Assembly: GCF_900155985.1 (NCBI RefSeq)
Contig: NZ_FTMA01000002.1
Location: 62,001 to 126,000, forward strand
From: Maribacter ulvicola
GTDB taxonomy: Bacteria > Bacteroidota > Bacteroidia > Flavobacteriales > Flavobacteriaceae
Reading direction: 5' to 3'
DNA: 64,000 nt
Shown: in pieces, positions 44,991 through 55,400 of the stretch
Position numbering within the stretch: the first letter of the stretch is position 1
Layout: each line of letters begins with the position of its first letter
Translations under genes and position numbers: made by a program
The notes under the pieces: model-generated
Seen by the model: only the letters and a program-made list of their open reading frames with translations
What the model was told of the DNA's origin: nothing
The model's database searches: none

Positions 44991-45464
44991 CTAATGATGG
45001 TGATAGGGCTCATTTTTTAAAATAGTATATGCCCTATAAATTTGTTCAGTTATAAATAAACGTACCATTTGGTGTGAAAAGGTCATTTTGGATAGGCTTA
45101 TTTTCCCAGAAGCCTTAGCATATATCTCGTTGCTAAAACCGTAAGGTCCTCCTATTAAAAATACCAATTGCTTTATACCAGAATTCATCTTTTTTTGTAA
45201 AAAATTAGAAAACTCAACAGATGTATACTGTTTTCCTTTTTCATCAAAAAGAATTAAAACATCTGTAGAGGCTAGTCTTTTAAGAATAAGTTCTCCTTCT
45301 TTGTCTTTTTGCTGATCTTCAGAAAGGTTTTTCGTCTTTTTTAAATCAGGTATGAGTTCAATTTCAAAATTGATATAATGTTGTAATCGCTTTTGATATA
45401 CCTCAATGAGTTCCTGTAGTTGAGAACTGTCGGTTTTGCCAATGGCTAAAAGTTTTATAGTCAT
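44991..45464 (-). CDS. rlmH: 23S rRNA (pseudouridine-1915-N3)-methyltransferase
   Basis: Methylates pseudouridine 1915 of helix 69 in 23S rRNA. The 157-residue SPOUT protein has the RlmH signature: VLILFDEKGKQYTSVEFS, QLVFLIGGPYGFSNEIY (about 99-115) and KMTFSHQMVRLFITEQIYRAYTI (about 126-148), ending in the typical PYHH. A perfect -7 box ends 4 bases before the ATG, so the transcript may be nearly leaderless. Confidence 0.96.
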   Translation of the reverse strand: MTIKLLAIGKTDSSQLQELIEVYQKRLQHYINFEIELIPDLKKTKNLSEDQQKDKEGELILKRLASTDVLILFDEKGKQYTSVEFSNFLQKKMNSGIKQLVFLIGGPYGFSNEIYAKASGKISLSKMTFSHQMVRLFITEQIYRAYTILKNEPYHHH

Positions 45465-45468
45465 ATGT

Positions 45469-45476
45469 CAAAAGTA
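45469..45476 (-). promoter_or_regulatory. Candidate -7 promoter box for rlmH
   Basis: On the minus strand TACTTTTG matches TAnnTTTG perfectly and lies directly before the rlmH ATG at 45464, placing the start site at or very near the start codon. Confidence 0.5.
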
Positions 45477-45529
45477 AATCAATTTCGCAAATGGATTTGT
45501 AATTTAGCAATACAATAGATGATATACAT

Positions 45530-46387
45530 ATGATTTCAGAAGAGCAATTTAAAGAAGAGATAACATTGATCATAGCAAATGCCATTCGTGAAGATGTGGG
45601 TGATGGTGATCATAGTTCATTGGCATGCATTCCAGATACCGCTACGGGTAAGGCAAAATTGTTGGTAAAAGACGAAGGAATTATTGCTGGGGTAGCTTTT
45701 GCTGAACTTGTATTTTATTTTGTTGACCCAAATTTGAAGATAGAAGTATTGATAAAGGACGGTACTCCGGTAAGTCATGGAGATATTGTTTTTTATGTGG
45801 AAGGTAGTTCTCAAAGTATATTAAAAGCAGAGCGTTTGGTGTTAAACGCCATGCAGAGAATGAGTGCAATAGCTACAAAAACCAATATGTTCGTTAATCT
45901 TTTAAAAGGTACGGGCACAAAGATTTTAGATACTAGAAAAACTACACCAGGTATACGCGCACTAGAAAAATGGGCTGTAAAAATTGGTGGTGGAGAAAAC
46001 CATAGGTTTGCCTTGTATGATATGATCATGCTTAAGGATAACCATATAGATTTTGCTGGCGGTATTACCAAAGCAATAGATAAGACCAAGAACTATTTAA
46101 AAGAAACAGGGCGTGATTTAAAGATTATCGTTGAGGCTAGAAACTTAGAAGAAATCAAAGAAATTTTAGAGTCAGAAGGCGTATATCGTATATTGATCGA
46201 TAATTTTAATTATGCAGATACGCGCACCGCGGTAAAATTAATAGGTAGTACCTGTTTGACGGAATCTTCTGGTGGTATTAATGAGAAAACAATTCGGGAA
46301 TATGCAGAATGCGGTGTAGATTATATTTCTTCAGGGGCGTTAACACATTCTGTTTATAATTTAGATCTGAGTTTAAAAGCGGTTTAA
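45530..46387 (+). CDS. nadC: Nicotinate-nucleotide pyrophosphorylase (quinolinate phosphoribosyltransferase)
   Basis: Converts quinolinate and PRPP to nicotinate mononucleotide in NAD synthesis. The 285-residue protein shows REDVGDGDHSS near the N-terminus, NAMQRMSAIAT, the DTRKTTPGIRALEKWAVKIGGG block (about 136-157) and KDNHIDFAGG. The C-terminal EASGGI equivalent reads ESSGGINEKT. It heads an operon: the next gene starts on the last base of its stop codon (TAATG). Confidence 0.96.
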   Translation: MISEEQFKEEITLIIANAIREDVGDGDHSSLACIPDTATGKAKLLVKDEGIIAGVAFAELVFYFVDPNLKIEVLIKDGTPVSHGDIVFYVEGSSQSILKAERLVLNAMQRMSAIATKTNMFVNLLKGTGTKILDTRKTTPGIRALEKWAVKIGGGENHRFALYDMIMLKDNHIDFAGGITKAIDKTKNYLKETGRDLKIIVEARNLEEIKEILESEGVYRILIDNFNYADTRTAVKLIGSTCLTESSGGINEKTIREYAECGVDYISSGALTHSVYNLDLSLKAV

Positions 46388-47355
46388 TGTCTTTAGAGGT
46401 CGAAGAAAAGCTAGAAAAGATCCCCATTGTAAACTGGTTGGTCAGGTTGTTAAAACAAATTAGGCTTCCCGGTTTTGAAGGGCTTTCAATTTATGATCTT
46501 TTAGAAATGTATGTGCTTGGTATTTTAAGGGGTACATTGTCTACACGTGCCAGTGCTATTGCGTTTAGCTTGTTTATGGCGCTATTTCCGTTATTGATTT
46601 TTATGGTGACTTTGGTTCCGTTTTTAGTGTCTTACATCAGTATTGAGCATGGCGATTTTGATGTACAGTTTCAGCTATTTTTAGAATCTTTTTTACCGAG
46701 TGCCACGGGTGACTATTTTGGTGATGTGTTTCAGCAAATAAAGGATCAAAAACGAGGAGGCTTGCTTTCATCTGCATTTTTACTGTCCATATTCTTAATT
46801 GCCAACGGGGTTAATTCCATATTTGGAGGTTTTGAAACATCATACCATATAGACCTAACACGCCATTTCTTTAGACAATATCTGTATGCTTTAATGGTAG
46901 GTCTCATTTTGGCTATTTTAATAATAGTGGGCTTTGTAGCGTATATATACTTTGAATTTTATGTGTTGGGGTATTTATCTGAGTTTGCAGCAAAGCAAGG
47001 CGGGTATATTTTGGGTGACGATGAAGTTATTGGTGTTCAAATAGCAAAGGTGCTGTTCTTTATAATTCTGTCGTATTTTACTACCGCGATACTTTATTAT
47101 TTTGGTACAAGAGAAGGTAAGCAGGCAAAATTTTTTTCTTTTGGGGCATTAATGACCACCACATTGTTTTTATTAACCTCATATCTTTTCGGAATATATG
47201 TTGAAAAGTTTGCTAGATACAATGAATTATATGGAGCATTGGGGGGATTATTGATTTTAATGGTCTACATATGGTTAAATTCTAATATATTGCTACTTGG
47301 GTTTGAGCTGAATGCCTCCCTTAATACTTTACGTAAAATCACTAAAAAAGAATGA
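46387..47355 (+). CDS. YihY/BrkB family membrane protein
   Basis: A 322-residue integral membrane protein with about six helices, including LSTRASAIAFSLFMALFPLLIF (about 53-75) and the late GALGGLLILMVYIWLNSNILLLG (about 284-306), both hallmarks of the YihY/BrkB family once mislabelled ribonuclease BN. The transport role is unproven in the family. It overlaps nadC by 1 bp and the next gene by 4 bp, so it is translated in a tight operon. Confidence 0.92.
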   Translation: MSLEVEEKLEKIPIVNWLVRLLKQIRLPGFEGLSIYDLLEMYVLGILRGTLSTRASAIAFSLFMALFPLLIFMVTLVPFLVSYISIEHGDFDVQFQLFLESFLPSATGDYFGDVFQQIKDQKRGGLLSSAFLLSIFLIANGVNSIFGGFETSYHIDLTRHFFRQYLYALMVGLILAILIIVGFVAYIYFEFYVLGYLSEFAAKQGGYILGDDEVIGVQIAKVLFFIILSYFTTAILYYFGTREGKQAKFFSFGALMTTTLFLLTSYLFGIYVEKFARYNELYGALGGLLILMVYIWLNSNILLLGFELNASLNTLRKITKKE

Positions 47356-47792
47356 TAAATAAAACTGTACAATTAAGTATTCTCTTTATATTTTTTATTT
47401 CTATGAACATTTCTGCGCAATCAGTTTTTGGCACATGGAAAACTATTGATGATCGCACCGGTCTGCCCAAGGGTCTAATTGAAATTTATAAAAAAGACGG
47501 ATTAATGTATGGTAAAGTCGTTAAGATTTTAGAAGACGGACAAGAAAATAGAATCTGTGATAAATGTGACGGAGATTTAAAAGATAAACCGGTAACCGGT
47601 ATGGAGATTATTACCGGTGGTGAGTTGCATGATGATGGGGAATGGAAAGGAAAGCGATTATTTGATCCAGAACAAGCGATGACGTTTCGTTTTAAAATAT
47701 GGTTGAATCCAGATAATCCGGATGAGTTGAAAGTCCGTGGTTATTTGGCATTTATCTATAGAACACAAACATGGCTACGGGTGGAAGGGTAA
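47352..47792 (+). CDS. DUF2147 secreted protein
   Basis: A 146-residue exported protein with a signal peptide ending near ISAQ and one DUF2147 domain: SVFGTWKTIDDRTGLPKGLIEIY, then CDKCDGDLKDKPVTGMEII and a C-terminal YRTQTWLRV. These proteins form a small lipocalin-like barrel with a conserved cysteine pair (CDKC). The function is unknown. It lies between yihY and priA in the same operon. Confidence 0.9.
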   Translation: MINKTVQLSILFIFFISMNISAQSVFGTWKTIDDRTGLPKGLIEIYKKDGLMYGKVVKILEDGQENRICDKCDGDLKDKPVTGMEIITGGELHDDGEWKGKRLFDPEQAMTFRFKIWLNPDNPDELKVRGYLAFIYRTQTWLRVEG

Positions 47793-47794
47793 CT

Positions 47795-50251
47795 ATGGCA
47801 AACTTTATTAATGTAATATTACCAATTCCGTTAGAGAAAAGTTTTACCTATAGTATAACTGCTGAAGAGGCGGCGTTACTGCAACCAGGTATGCGTGTAG
47901 CCGTACCTTTTGGTAAATCAAAAATATATACCGGGGTTGTTCAGTGTATTCATCAGAATCCGCCAGAAGTCTATGAGGCAAAGGAAATCCACCAATTATT
48001 AGATGATTATCCAATTGTAAATACGACTCAGCTAAAACATTGGGAATGGATTGCTTCTTATTACATGTGTACCTTAGGGGAGGTAGTGCGTAGTGCCTTG
48101 CCTGGAGCATTTTTATTGGAGAGTGAAACATTGGTGCTTCGTAATAGAGAATATGAAATAGACGAAAACACCCTCTTGGACGATGAATTTTTGGTGTTTG
48201 AAGCTTTGCAGCATCAAACGATCTTAAAGGTACAAGAGGTTTCTGCAATTGTAGAGCGTAAAAATGTATTGCCAATTCTTCAACGATTATTAGAGAAAAA
48301 AGTAATCGTTTTAAAAGAAGAGGTGTATGAGCAATACAAGCCAAAGTTGGTCAGGTACGTAAAGTTGGGTACAGAACACGCATCAGATGAAAAGTTAGAG
48401 GAGCTTCTAAAAACTTTGACCAGGGCACCAAAGCAAAGTCAAGTAGTACTTACATTATTTCAATTACAAGGTAAAAGTCAGCACCCAATAAAAGTTTCTG
48501 AATTAGAAGCATCTAGCAATACCTCTAAAGCGGTTATAAAATCACTTGTAGACAAAGGAATTTTAGAGGAGTATTTTATAAAGACCGATCGGGTCAATTA
48601 TGATGGTGATGCAGATAATTCAGAAACTAAAGATTTAAATGAATATCAAAAGGCTGCGCTAGTAGATATTAAGGCTTCGTTCCAAACAGGAAAAGTAACC
48701 TTGTTGAAAGGGGTGACATCTTCAGGTAAGACCGAGGTGTATGTAAAATTAATAGAAGAATGTTTGGAAAAAGGTTTACAAGCATTGTATTTATTGCCAG
48801 AAATAGCTTTGACAACACAGCTAATAAGTAGGCTTCAAGAGTATTTTGGTGAGAAAATAGCTATTTACCATTCTAAGTATAATGTGCAAGAACGTGTAGA
48901 GGTTTGGCAAAATGTTTTACAGGAAAAACCTAAAGCACAATTGGTCATAGGGGCTAGATCGGCAATGTACTTGCCCTTTAGTAAATTAGGTTTGGTCATT
49001 GTAGATGAGGAGCATGAGAGTTCTTTTAAACAATTTGATCCGGCGCCAAGATATCACGCCAGAGATGCAGCAGTAGTTTTAGGACATTTACATAAGGCGA
49101 ATATTCTATTGGGTTCTGCGACACCAAGTGTAGAGAGTTACCATAATGCACAAACAGGTAAATATGGGTTTGCTGAAATAACAAGGCGCTATGGTAATGT
49201 GCTGATGCCGGAGATGGAATTGGTAGATATCAAAGAAGCTTCTAGAAAAAGAAAGATGAAAGGTCATTTTTCTGAACGTCTTTTTATGGAAATGGAAGAG
49301 ACGCTACAAGAAGGTGCGCAAATTATACTTTTTCAGAATAGAAGAGGTTTTGCTCCATTAATGGAATGTTTAACATGTGGTCATACGCCACAATGCCTTA
49401 ATTGTGATGTAAGTTTAACCTATCACCAATATAGAAATCAATTACGTTGCCACTATTGTGGGCACCATACCGCATTGCCAGAAATATGTTTTGCATGTGG
49501 TAGTCCAGATTTAGATACCAAGGGTTTTGGTACGGAACAAATAGAGAAAGAAGTATCTGGTTTATTTCCTGAAGCCAAAGTAGGTAGAATGGATTTAGAT
49601 ACTACCAGGGGCAAGCATGGCTACGAAAAGATAATCACGGCATTTGAGCAAAAGGAATTGGATATTTTGGTAGGAACGCAAATGTTGACCAAAGGACTGG
49701 ATTTTAGAAACGTGAATTTGGTAGGTGTAATGAATGCAGATTCATTATTAAACTTTCCAGATTATCGTGCTCATGAAAGAACATATCAATTGTTAACACA
49801 AGTAGCGGGTAGGGCAGGACGTACCAAAAAAAGAGGTCGTGTAATTATACAGACGTATAATCCGTATCATCAGATATTGAAGCAAGTGACCACAAGTGAT
49901 TATAAAGGTATGTATACAGAGCAGTTATATGAAAGGGAGCAATTTAAATATCCGCCGGTCAATAGAATTATCAAAGTAACCTTTAAGCATAAAAACTACC
50001 AAGTACTAAATGAAGCCGCAGATTGGTTTGCCGGTGCATTGCGTACTAATTTTGGTGGTACCGTTTTAGGACCTGAATATCCGCCTGTTGCGAGAATCAG
50101 AAATCAGTATTTAAAACATATTGTAATTAAAATTAGAAAAGCACATTCTCTTGCGCAGACTAAAGCTAATATTAGGCGAATAGAAAAGACGTTTAAAGCT
50201 GTGGCTATGTTTAGAAGTGTTAGGGTAATATATAATGTAGATCATATATAA
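47795..50251 (+). CDS. priA: Primosomal replication restart helicase PriA
   Basis: Restarts stalled replication forks by unwinding the lagging strand and loading the replicative helicase. It has 818 residues from the ATG at 47795, 2 bp past the upstream stop; an ATG at 47771 lies within that gene. Seen are the 3'-end-binding domain (SFTYSI...LQPGMRVAVPFG), Walker A KGVTSSGKTEVY, DEEHESSFKQ, and the zinc cluster with Cys pairs CLTCGHTPQCLNC and CHYCGH...CFACG. The last gene of the nadC operon. Confidence 0.96.
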   Translation: MANFINVILPIPLEKSFTYSITAEEAALLQPGMRVAVPFGKSKIYTGVVQCIHQNPPEVYEAKEIHQLLDDYPIVNTTQLKHWEWIASYYMCTLGEVVRSALPGAFLLESETLVLRNREYEIDENTLLDDEFLVFEALQHQTILKVQEVSAIVERKNVLPILQRLLEKKVIVLKEEVYEQYKPKLVRYVKLGTEHASDEKLEELLKTLTRAPKQSQVVLTLFQLQGKSQHPIKVSELEASSNTSKAVIKSLVDKGILEEYFIKTDRVNYDGDADNSETKDLNEYQKAALVDIKASFQTGKVTLLKGVTSSGKTEVYVKLIEECLEKGLQALYLLPEIALTTQLISRLQEYFGEKIAIYHSKYNVQERVEVWQNVLQEKPKAQLVIGARSAMYLPFSKLGLVIVDEEHESSFKQFDPAPRYHARDAAVVLGHLHKANILLGSATPSVESYHNAQTGKYGFAEITRRYGNVLMPEMELVDIKEASRKRKMKGHFSERLFMEMEETLQEGAQIILFQNRRGFAPLMECLTCGHTPQCLNCDVSLTYHQYRNQLRCHYCGHHTALPEICFACGSPDLDTKGFGTEQIEKEVSGLFPEAKVGRMDLDTTRGKHGYEKIITAFEQKELDILVGTQMLTKGLDFRNVNLVGVMNADSLLNFPDYRAHERTYQLLTQVAGRAGRTKKRGRVIIQTYNPYHQILKQVTTSDYKGMYTEQLYEREQFKYPPVNRIIKVTFKHKNYQVLNEAADWFAGALRTNFGGTVLGPEYPPVARIRNQYLKHIVIKIRKAHSLAQTKANIRRIEKTFKAVAMFRSVRVIYNVDHI

Positions 50252-50254
50252 ATT

Positions 50255-50287
50255 TAAAAAAGACCGCTATTAAGCGGTCTTTTTTTA
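50255..50287. terminator. Bidirectional terminator between priA and LytTR gene
   Basis: AGACCGCT (50261-50268) pairs with AGCGGTCT (50273-50280), extended by an A-run on the left and a T-run on the right. It serves both convergent genes. Confidence 0.93.
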
Positions 50288-50307
50288 AAGTAAAATTATG
50301 CCATATA

Positions 50308-51000
50308 TTATACGTTACTTAGCGCTTCGGCTAGTTCTGTCTTTTTGTTTCTACTGAGTGGAATAGATCTACCACTAACTTCAACATTTTTACTGTTGAA
50401 TTTTTCAACCTTTTCTAGGTTAATGATATATGATTTGTGAATTCTTAAAAATTTATCTTGAGGCAATTGCTTTTCAAAAGACTTCATTGTTGATAAGATA
50501 ACGATATTAGCTTCGTCGGTTACTAGTTTTATATAGTCGCCAAGTGCTTCTATCCACTTAATATCATTCAAAATAACCTTTCTTTTCTTAAGGTTGCTCT
50601 TAACAAAAATATGCTCTTCATCTTCGTTGACTCTGTGCAGTTGTTCATAATTTGCTACGGCTCTTTTAACAGACGCGTCAAAACGTGCCATGGTAATGGG
50701 CTTGTGCAAATAATCTGTTACATCATAGTCAAATGCTTTAAGTGCATAATCTGGTTTACCGGTAATTAAAATTACCTGAGGACTGTTTTCTAGGGACTCC
50801 AGTAGGTCGAATCCTGTAATGATTGGCATCTCAACATCAAGAAAAATAAGATCGATTTCATGGTTCTTGATTCCGTTTTTAGCCTCAATAGCATTACTGT
50901 ACTCAGCTACCATGGTTAAATTGGGATGATTGTTTACCAACTTGGCAACGGCCATCCTTTGCATAGATGAGTCGTCAACGATGATACTTCTTAACTTCAT
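50308..51000 (-). CDS. LytTR-family response regulator
   Basis: A 230-residue two-domain regulator. The receiver (1-118) has the acidic pair VDDSS, the phosphorylation site in LIFLDVEMP (Asp55) and the conserved Lys in LHKPIT. The C-terminal LytTR DNA-binding domain (about 135-228) includes ILNDIKWIEALGDYIKLV and FLRIHKSYIINLEKVE. No LytS-type kinase gene is adjacent, so it is an orphan here. It is divergent from the ribosomal protein operon across 229 bp. Confidence 0.95.
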   Translation of the reverse strand: MKLRSIIVDDSSMQRMAVAKLVNNHPNLTMVAEYSNAIEAKNGIKNHEIDLIFLDVEMPIITGFDLLESLENSPQVILITGKPDYALKAFDYDVTDYLHKPITMARFDASVKRAVANYEQLHRVNEDEEHIFVKSNLKKRKVILNDIKWIEALGDYIKLVTDEANIVILSTMKSFEKQLPQDKFLRIHKSYIINLEKVEKFNSKNVEVSGRSIPLSRNKKTELAEALSNV

Positions 51001-51198
51001 AAGGGTTGATTTGTGGGGTTAAATCATCGACAAAGAACAGGAAAAACAAGCTGAACTGCAACAAAAGATGTGAACAATGCACTGTTGATCGTGTAATTGG
51101 TAATGATGATATATTTAAGATTTGGTCTAATTTTAACGTTGTTACCCTTCAATAACGAAGAATATTCGTATTTCTTATATTTATTTTAAAAAAATATC

Positions 51199-51206
51199 TA
51201 TTTTTG
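51199..51206 (+). promoter_or_regulatory. Candidate -7 promoter box for rpsF operon
   Basis: TATTTTTG matches TAnnTTTG perfectly, 23 bases before the rpsF ATG, in an A/T-rich stretch. Confidence 0.6.
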
Positions 51207-51229
51207 CACTCCTTAAAAACAATTATAAT

Positions 51230-51571
51230 ATGAACCATTACGAAACTGTTTTCATTTTGAATCCCGTTCTATCTGATGTTCAGATAGAGGAAACAGTTAA
51301 GAAATTCGAAGATTTCTTAATTAACAATGGCGCCAAAATGGTAGCTAAAGAGAATTGGGGGCTAAAGAAATTAGCTTATCCTATTCAAAACAAAAAAAGT
51401 GGATTTTACCACTTGTTTGAATTCACTAACTCTGGTGAGGTAGTAACACCTTATGAGCAAGAGTTTAGAAGAGATGAACGTGTTATGCGTTTCTTGACCG
51501 TTAAATTGGACAAGCACGCTGTTGCATGGGCAGAAAAAAGAAGAACAAGAAACAAAACCGCTAAAGCTTAA
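51230..51571 (+). CDS. rpsF: 30S ribosomal protein S6
   Basis: A 113-residue small-subunit protein that binds next to S18 on the 16S platform. The N-terminus [21 protein letters not shown] and the KRKLAYPI-like [15 protein letters not shown] segment are typical. It is first in rpsF-rpsR-rplI, the usual order with S18, 5 bp apart. A lysine/arginine tail closes the protein. Confidence 0.97.
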   Translation: MNHYETVFILNPVLSDVQIEETVKKFEDFLINNGAKMVAKENWGLKKLAYPIQNKKSGFYHLFEFTNSGEVVTPYEQEFRRDERVMRFLTVKLDKHAVAWAEKRRTRNKTAKA

Positions 51572-51576
51572 GTATT

Positions 51577-51873
51577 ATGGCAACATTACAACAACAGGCA
51601 AAAGGAAAGAAAGATGGAGAGATCAGGTATCTAACTCCGTTGAACATTGAAACCAACACTAAGAAGAAGTATTGTCGTTTTAAAAAATCTGGTATTAAGT
51701 ACGTAGATTATAAAGATGCTGATTTTTTATTGAAGTTGGTAAACGAGCAGGGTAAATTATTACCTAGAAGACTTACTGGAACTTCATTGAAGTATCAAAG
51801 AAAAGTGGCACAAGCCGTAAAAAGAGCTCGTCATTTGGCGTTAATGCCATATGTTGCTGATTTATTAAAATAA
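51577..51873 (+). CDS. rpsR: 30S ribosomal protein S18
   Basis: A 98-residue protein that pairs with S6 on the platform of the 30S subunit. The basic core [25 protein letters not shown] and the [24 protein letters not shown] block (about 67-90) identify it without doubt. It carries a longer N-terminal extension than E. coli S18 (75 aa), which is usual in Bacteroidota. Confidence 0.97.
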   Translation: MATLQQQAKGKKDGEIRYLTPLNIETNTKKKYCRFKKSGIKYVDYKDADFLLKLVNEQGKLLPRRLTGTSLKYQRKVAQAVKRARHLALMPYVADLLK

Positions 51874-51886
51874 TAAGAAAAGAATC

Positions 51887-52339
51887 ATGGAGCTTATATT
51901 AAAAGAAGACGTACAAAATTTAGGTTTTAAAGACGATGTAGTAAATGTTAAGAACGGTTACGGAAGAAACTTCCTTATACCTCAAGGCTTAGCTACTATG
52001 GCTACTGTTTCTGCTAAAAAAGTTTTAGCTGAGAATTTAAAGCAAAGAGCACATAAAGATAAAAAAGTTGTTGACGCTGCTAAGAAAGTAGAAGAAGCGT
52101 TAAAAGCTTTAGAGTTAAAAATTACTGCTAAGACAGGTGCTGCCGATAAATTATTCGGTTCTGTTACTAATGGTGATTTAGCTGATGCAATTGCAAAAGA
52201 AGGTCATTCAATTGACAAAAAATTCATTAGCATTCAAGGTGGGGCAGTTAAAAGAACTGGACCTTACAATGCACAGATTAGATTACACCGTGAGGTGATT
52301 GTTGATTTTGGTTTCGAAGTAGTTGGAGAACAAAAATAA
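51887..52339 (+). CDS. rplI: 50S ribosomal protein L9
   Basis: A 150-residue two-lobed large-subunit protein. The N-terminal domain reads ELILKEDVQNLGFKDDVVNVKNGYGRNFLIPQGLA, the rRNA-binding signature, and is joined by a long helix to the C-terminal domain with KLFGSVTNGDLADAI. Third gene of the operon, followed by a strong terminator. Confidence 0.97.
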   Translation: MELILKEDVQNLGFKDDVVNVKNGYGRNFLIPQGLATMATVSAKKVLAENLKQRAHKDKKVVDAAKKVEEALKALELKITAKTGAADKLFGSVTNGDLADAIAKEGHSIDKKFISIQGGAVKRTGPYNAQIRLHREVIVDFGFEVVGEQK

Positions 52340-52361
52340 TTAATTACTTGCGTTTAAAATT

Positions 52362-52394
52362 AAAAAGAGCTATGTAAACATAGCTCTTTTTTTT
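52362..52394 (+). terminator. Intrinsic terminator after rplI
   Basis: AAAAAGAGCTATG (52362-52374) pairs with CATAGCTCTTTTT (52379-52391), TAAA loop, T-run to 52394. Confidence 0.93.
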
Positions 52395-52399
52395 ATTGG

Positions 52400-52407
52400 T
52401 ATTTTTG
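52400..52407 (+). promoter_or_regulatory. Candidate -7 promoter box for the Oar-like receptor gene
   Basis: TATTTTTG is a perfect TAnnTTTG match just after the rplI terminator and 35 bases before the next ATG. Confidence 0.5.
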
Positions 52408-52442
52408 TTAGAGAACCCATAAATAACTCAAAACCAATAAAA

Positions 52443-55400
52443 ATGAAGAACAAAATGTTTTTTCAAGTACTGTTGTTACTTTTCATAAGTGCAACTTATG
52501 GTCAGGTTACCACATCTAATATTAGAGGTTTGGTAATGGATGACCAAAACCAACCACTTTTTGGCGCAAATATTGTCGCTGTCCACACACCAACAGGTAC
52601 AAAATACGGGGCAATTACCAATGAGGATGGTAGGTTTAACCTGCTTAACCTTCGAGTTGGAGGTCCTTACCGTGTTGAAATTTCTTATGTAGGCTTTAAG
52701 CCTTACAAACTTACCGATGTTAATTTGTCATTAGGGCAAACGTTCAATGTAGATATCAAATTGGCAAGTGAAAGTCAGGCATTGGACGAAGTTACTGTAG
52801 TCTCTGATCGTTCAGGTACGTTTAGTAGTGACCGTACAGGAGCTGAGACCAGTGTTGGTAGAAGAGAATTAACGCGCTTACCTACTATCTCACGTTCAGC
52901 ACAAGATTTTACGCGTTTAGAGCCAACGGCAAGTGGTAATTCTTTTGGCGGTAGAAATGATCAGTTCAATAACTTTTCTTTGGACGGTGCAATTTTTAAT
53001 AACCCTTTTGGCTTAGATGCGGCAACACCCGGTGGACAGACAGATTCGCAACCAATTTCTTTAGATGCAATTGAGCAAATTCAAGTATCTACAGCGCCAT
53101 ATGATGTTACACAATCTGGTTTTACGGGAGCTTCTGTAAACGCTGTAACCAAAAGTGGTTCTAATGAATTTCATGGAACGGTTTACGGTTTTTTCAGAAA
53201 TGAAGATATGACCGGTGGTAAAATTAAAGGTGACGATATTGTTAAGCCTAAATTAGATCAAAGTCAATACGGGGTAAGTATCGGCGGACCAATTATAAAA
53301 AACAAATTATTTTTCTTTGCGAATTTTGAAAGAGATGAACGTACAGATTTAGGCACGAACGGATGGGTACCTAATACAGGCTCAGGTGCAATTAATGAAT
53401 CTAGAGTATTGGAAAGTGATTTAATCGCTGTTAGAGATCAGTTGCTGGCCGTTGGTTATGATCCAGGTGCCTATGAAGGTTATACGCATGATGCAGAATC
53501 TACAAAAGGTCTTTTTAAATTAGATTGGAATATTAATGATAACAACCGTTTGGCGGTGATATATAATTTTTTGAACGCTTCTAAACAGAAGCCTGCCCAT
53601 CCTACGGCAATACAGTTTAGAGGCCCTAATGCAAATACATTACAATTTCAGAATTCTGGATATGAGCAAAACAATGAGCTTAAATCGGTACAAGTAGAAT
53701 TGAATTCCACATTGTCAGAAACAGCTTCAAACAAACTTCAGGTGGGGTATACTCATTTTAATGACTATAGAAATCCGTTTTCTTCTCCTGCTCCTTCTAT
53801 TAATATCGCCAAAGATGGGTCTAACTATATTATAGCGGGTCATGAGCCATTTTCTGCAAATAATAGGCTTGATCAGAAAGTACTTCAAATTACCAACAAC
53901 TTAAATTTTTATAAAGGAGACCATACCTATACAGTAGGTTTTTCTTTAGAGAAATTTATGTTTGATAATTCGTTTAACCTTACGGCGTATGGATTTTCTA
54001 AATTTGGCAGTGTAGATATTGCAGATTTTGATGCGTCTACATATGATTTTGCGGGTCCGCAAGCTACGTTTAATGCTAATAACGCCGTTCCTGACGGAGA
54101 AGGTTGGGCATTAGCAGAAACCAACGTAGGTCAATTGGCATTTTACGTACAAGATGAATGGAATGTAAACGAGAAATTAAAATTAACCTATGGTATTCGT
54201 TTTGATAAGCCATTATTTTTTGACTCTGCAGAGAAAGCACAAGATGTTATTGATAGAGGTTTTGTTATTGCTGATCGGCCTTATGAAAACCCTAACACGG
54301 GCAAAACTGTATTTATAGATAATACCCAATTGCCAACTAATGATTGGTTGATTTCACCAAGAGTTGGTTTCAATTATGATGTTTATGGAGATAGATCTTT
54401 GCAATTACGTGGTGGTTCCGGTATATTTACCGGTCGTTTTCCATTTGTATGGTTAGGAAACCAAATTGCCAATCCTGATGTGTTTTTCTTGCAAGCCGTT
54501 GATCCAGATTATAAGTTTCCTCAGGTTTGGAGAACCAATTTAGGTGCAGATAAGCGTTTAGATAACGGTATGGTGCTTACGGCAGATGTATCGTATACTA
54601 AAGATATCAATGGACCACACGTTCAAAACTGGGCAATTACTTCACCTTCCGCTAATTTATCAGGCGTAGATAATAGAGCAATTTATACCTCGGACGACTT
54701 GTTAAACTCTGAAGGGTTTGGTGCAGGGCCTTTTGTATTTACAAACTCGGATAAGGGTAGAATATGGAATGCATCTCTCAAAGCACAAAAAACATTCGAC
54801 AATGGTTTATATGCCATGTTAGCGTATAGTTATTTAGATGCTAAGGACGTGAACTCTATTGAAGCTGAGATCACATCAGATGCTTTTGCCGGAAACCCTA
54901 TTGTAAATGATGTCAATGCAGATGTGTTGGCGCATTCTAAGTACGGTGATAATCATAGGTTCATTGGTGTAGCTAGTAAAAATTGGGAATATGGTAACGG
55001 TAAATGGGCAACCACCCTTTCTACGTTTTTTGAATATGCGCAAGGGGGTAGATTTAACTATACTTATGGAGGTGATATTAATGGGGATGGTTCTAGTATA
55101 AACGACCTTATTTATGTACCTACATCTGCAGAAATTAATCAGATGCAATTTGCAGGTGCTGGTCAAGGAGCTGCTTTGGATACTTACATAGCACAAGATG
55201 ATTATTTAAGTGACCGCAGAGGGCAGTACGCTGAACGTTACGGAGCTTTAGCACCATGGAGAGGTAGATGGGATGTTAAGTTCTTGCAAGATTATAAAAT
55301 CAACGTAGCAAAGGGGAAAACCAATATTATTCAATTTAGTGCTGATGTGTTGAATATTGGAAATTTAATCAGTTCTGATTGGGGCTTGGTGCAACAACCA

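Noticed and set aside
47844-48344. 166-codon frame antisense to priA
   Set aside because: It lies wholly inside a clear priA reading frame and its peptide has no recognisable features; a shadow frame.
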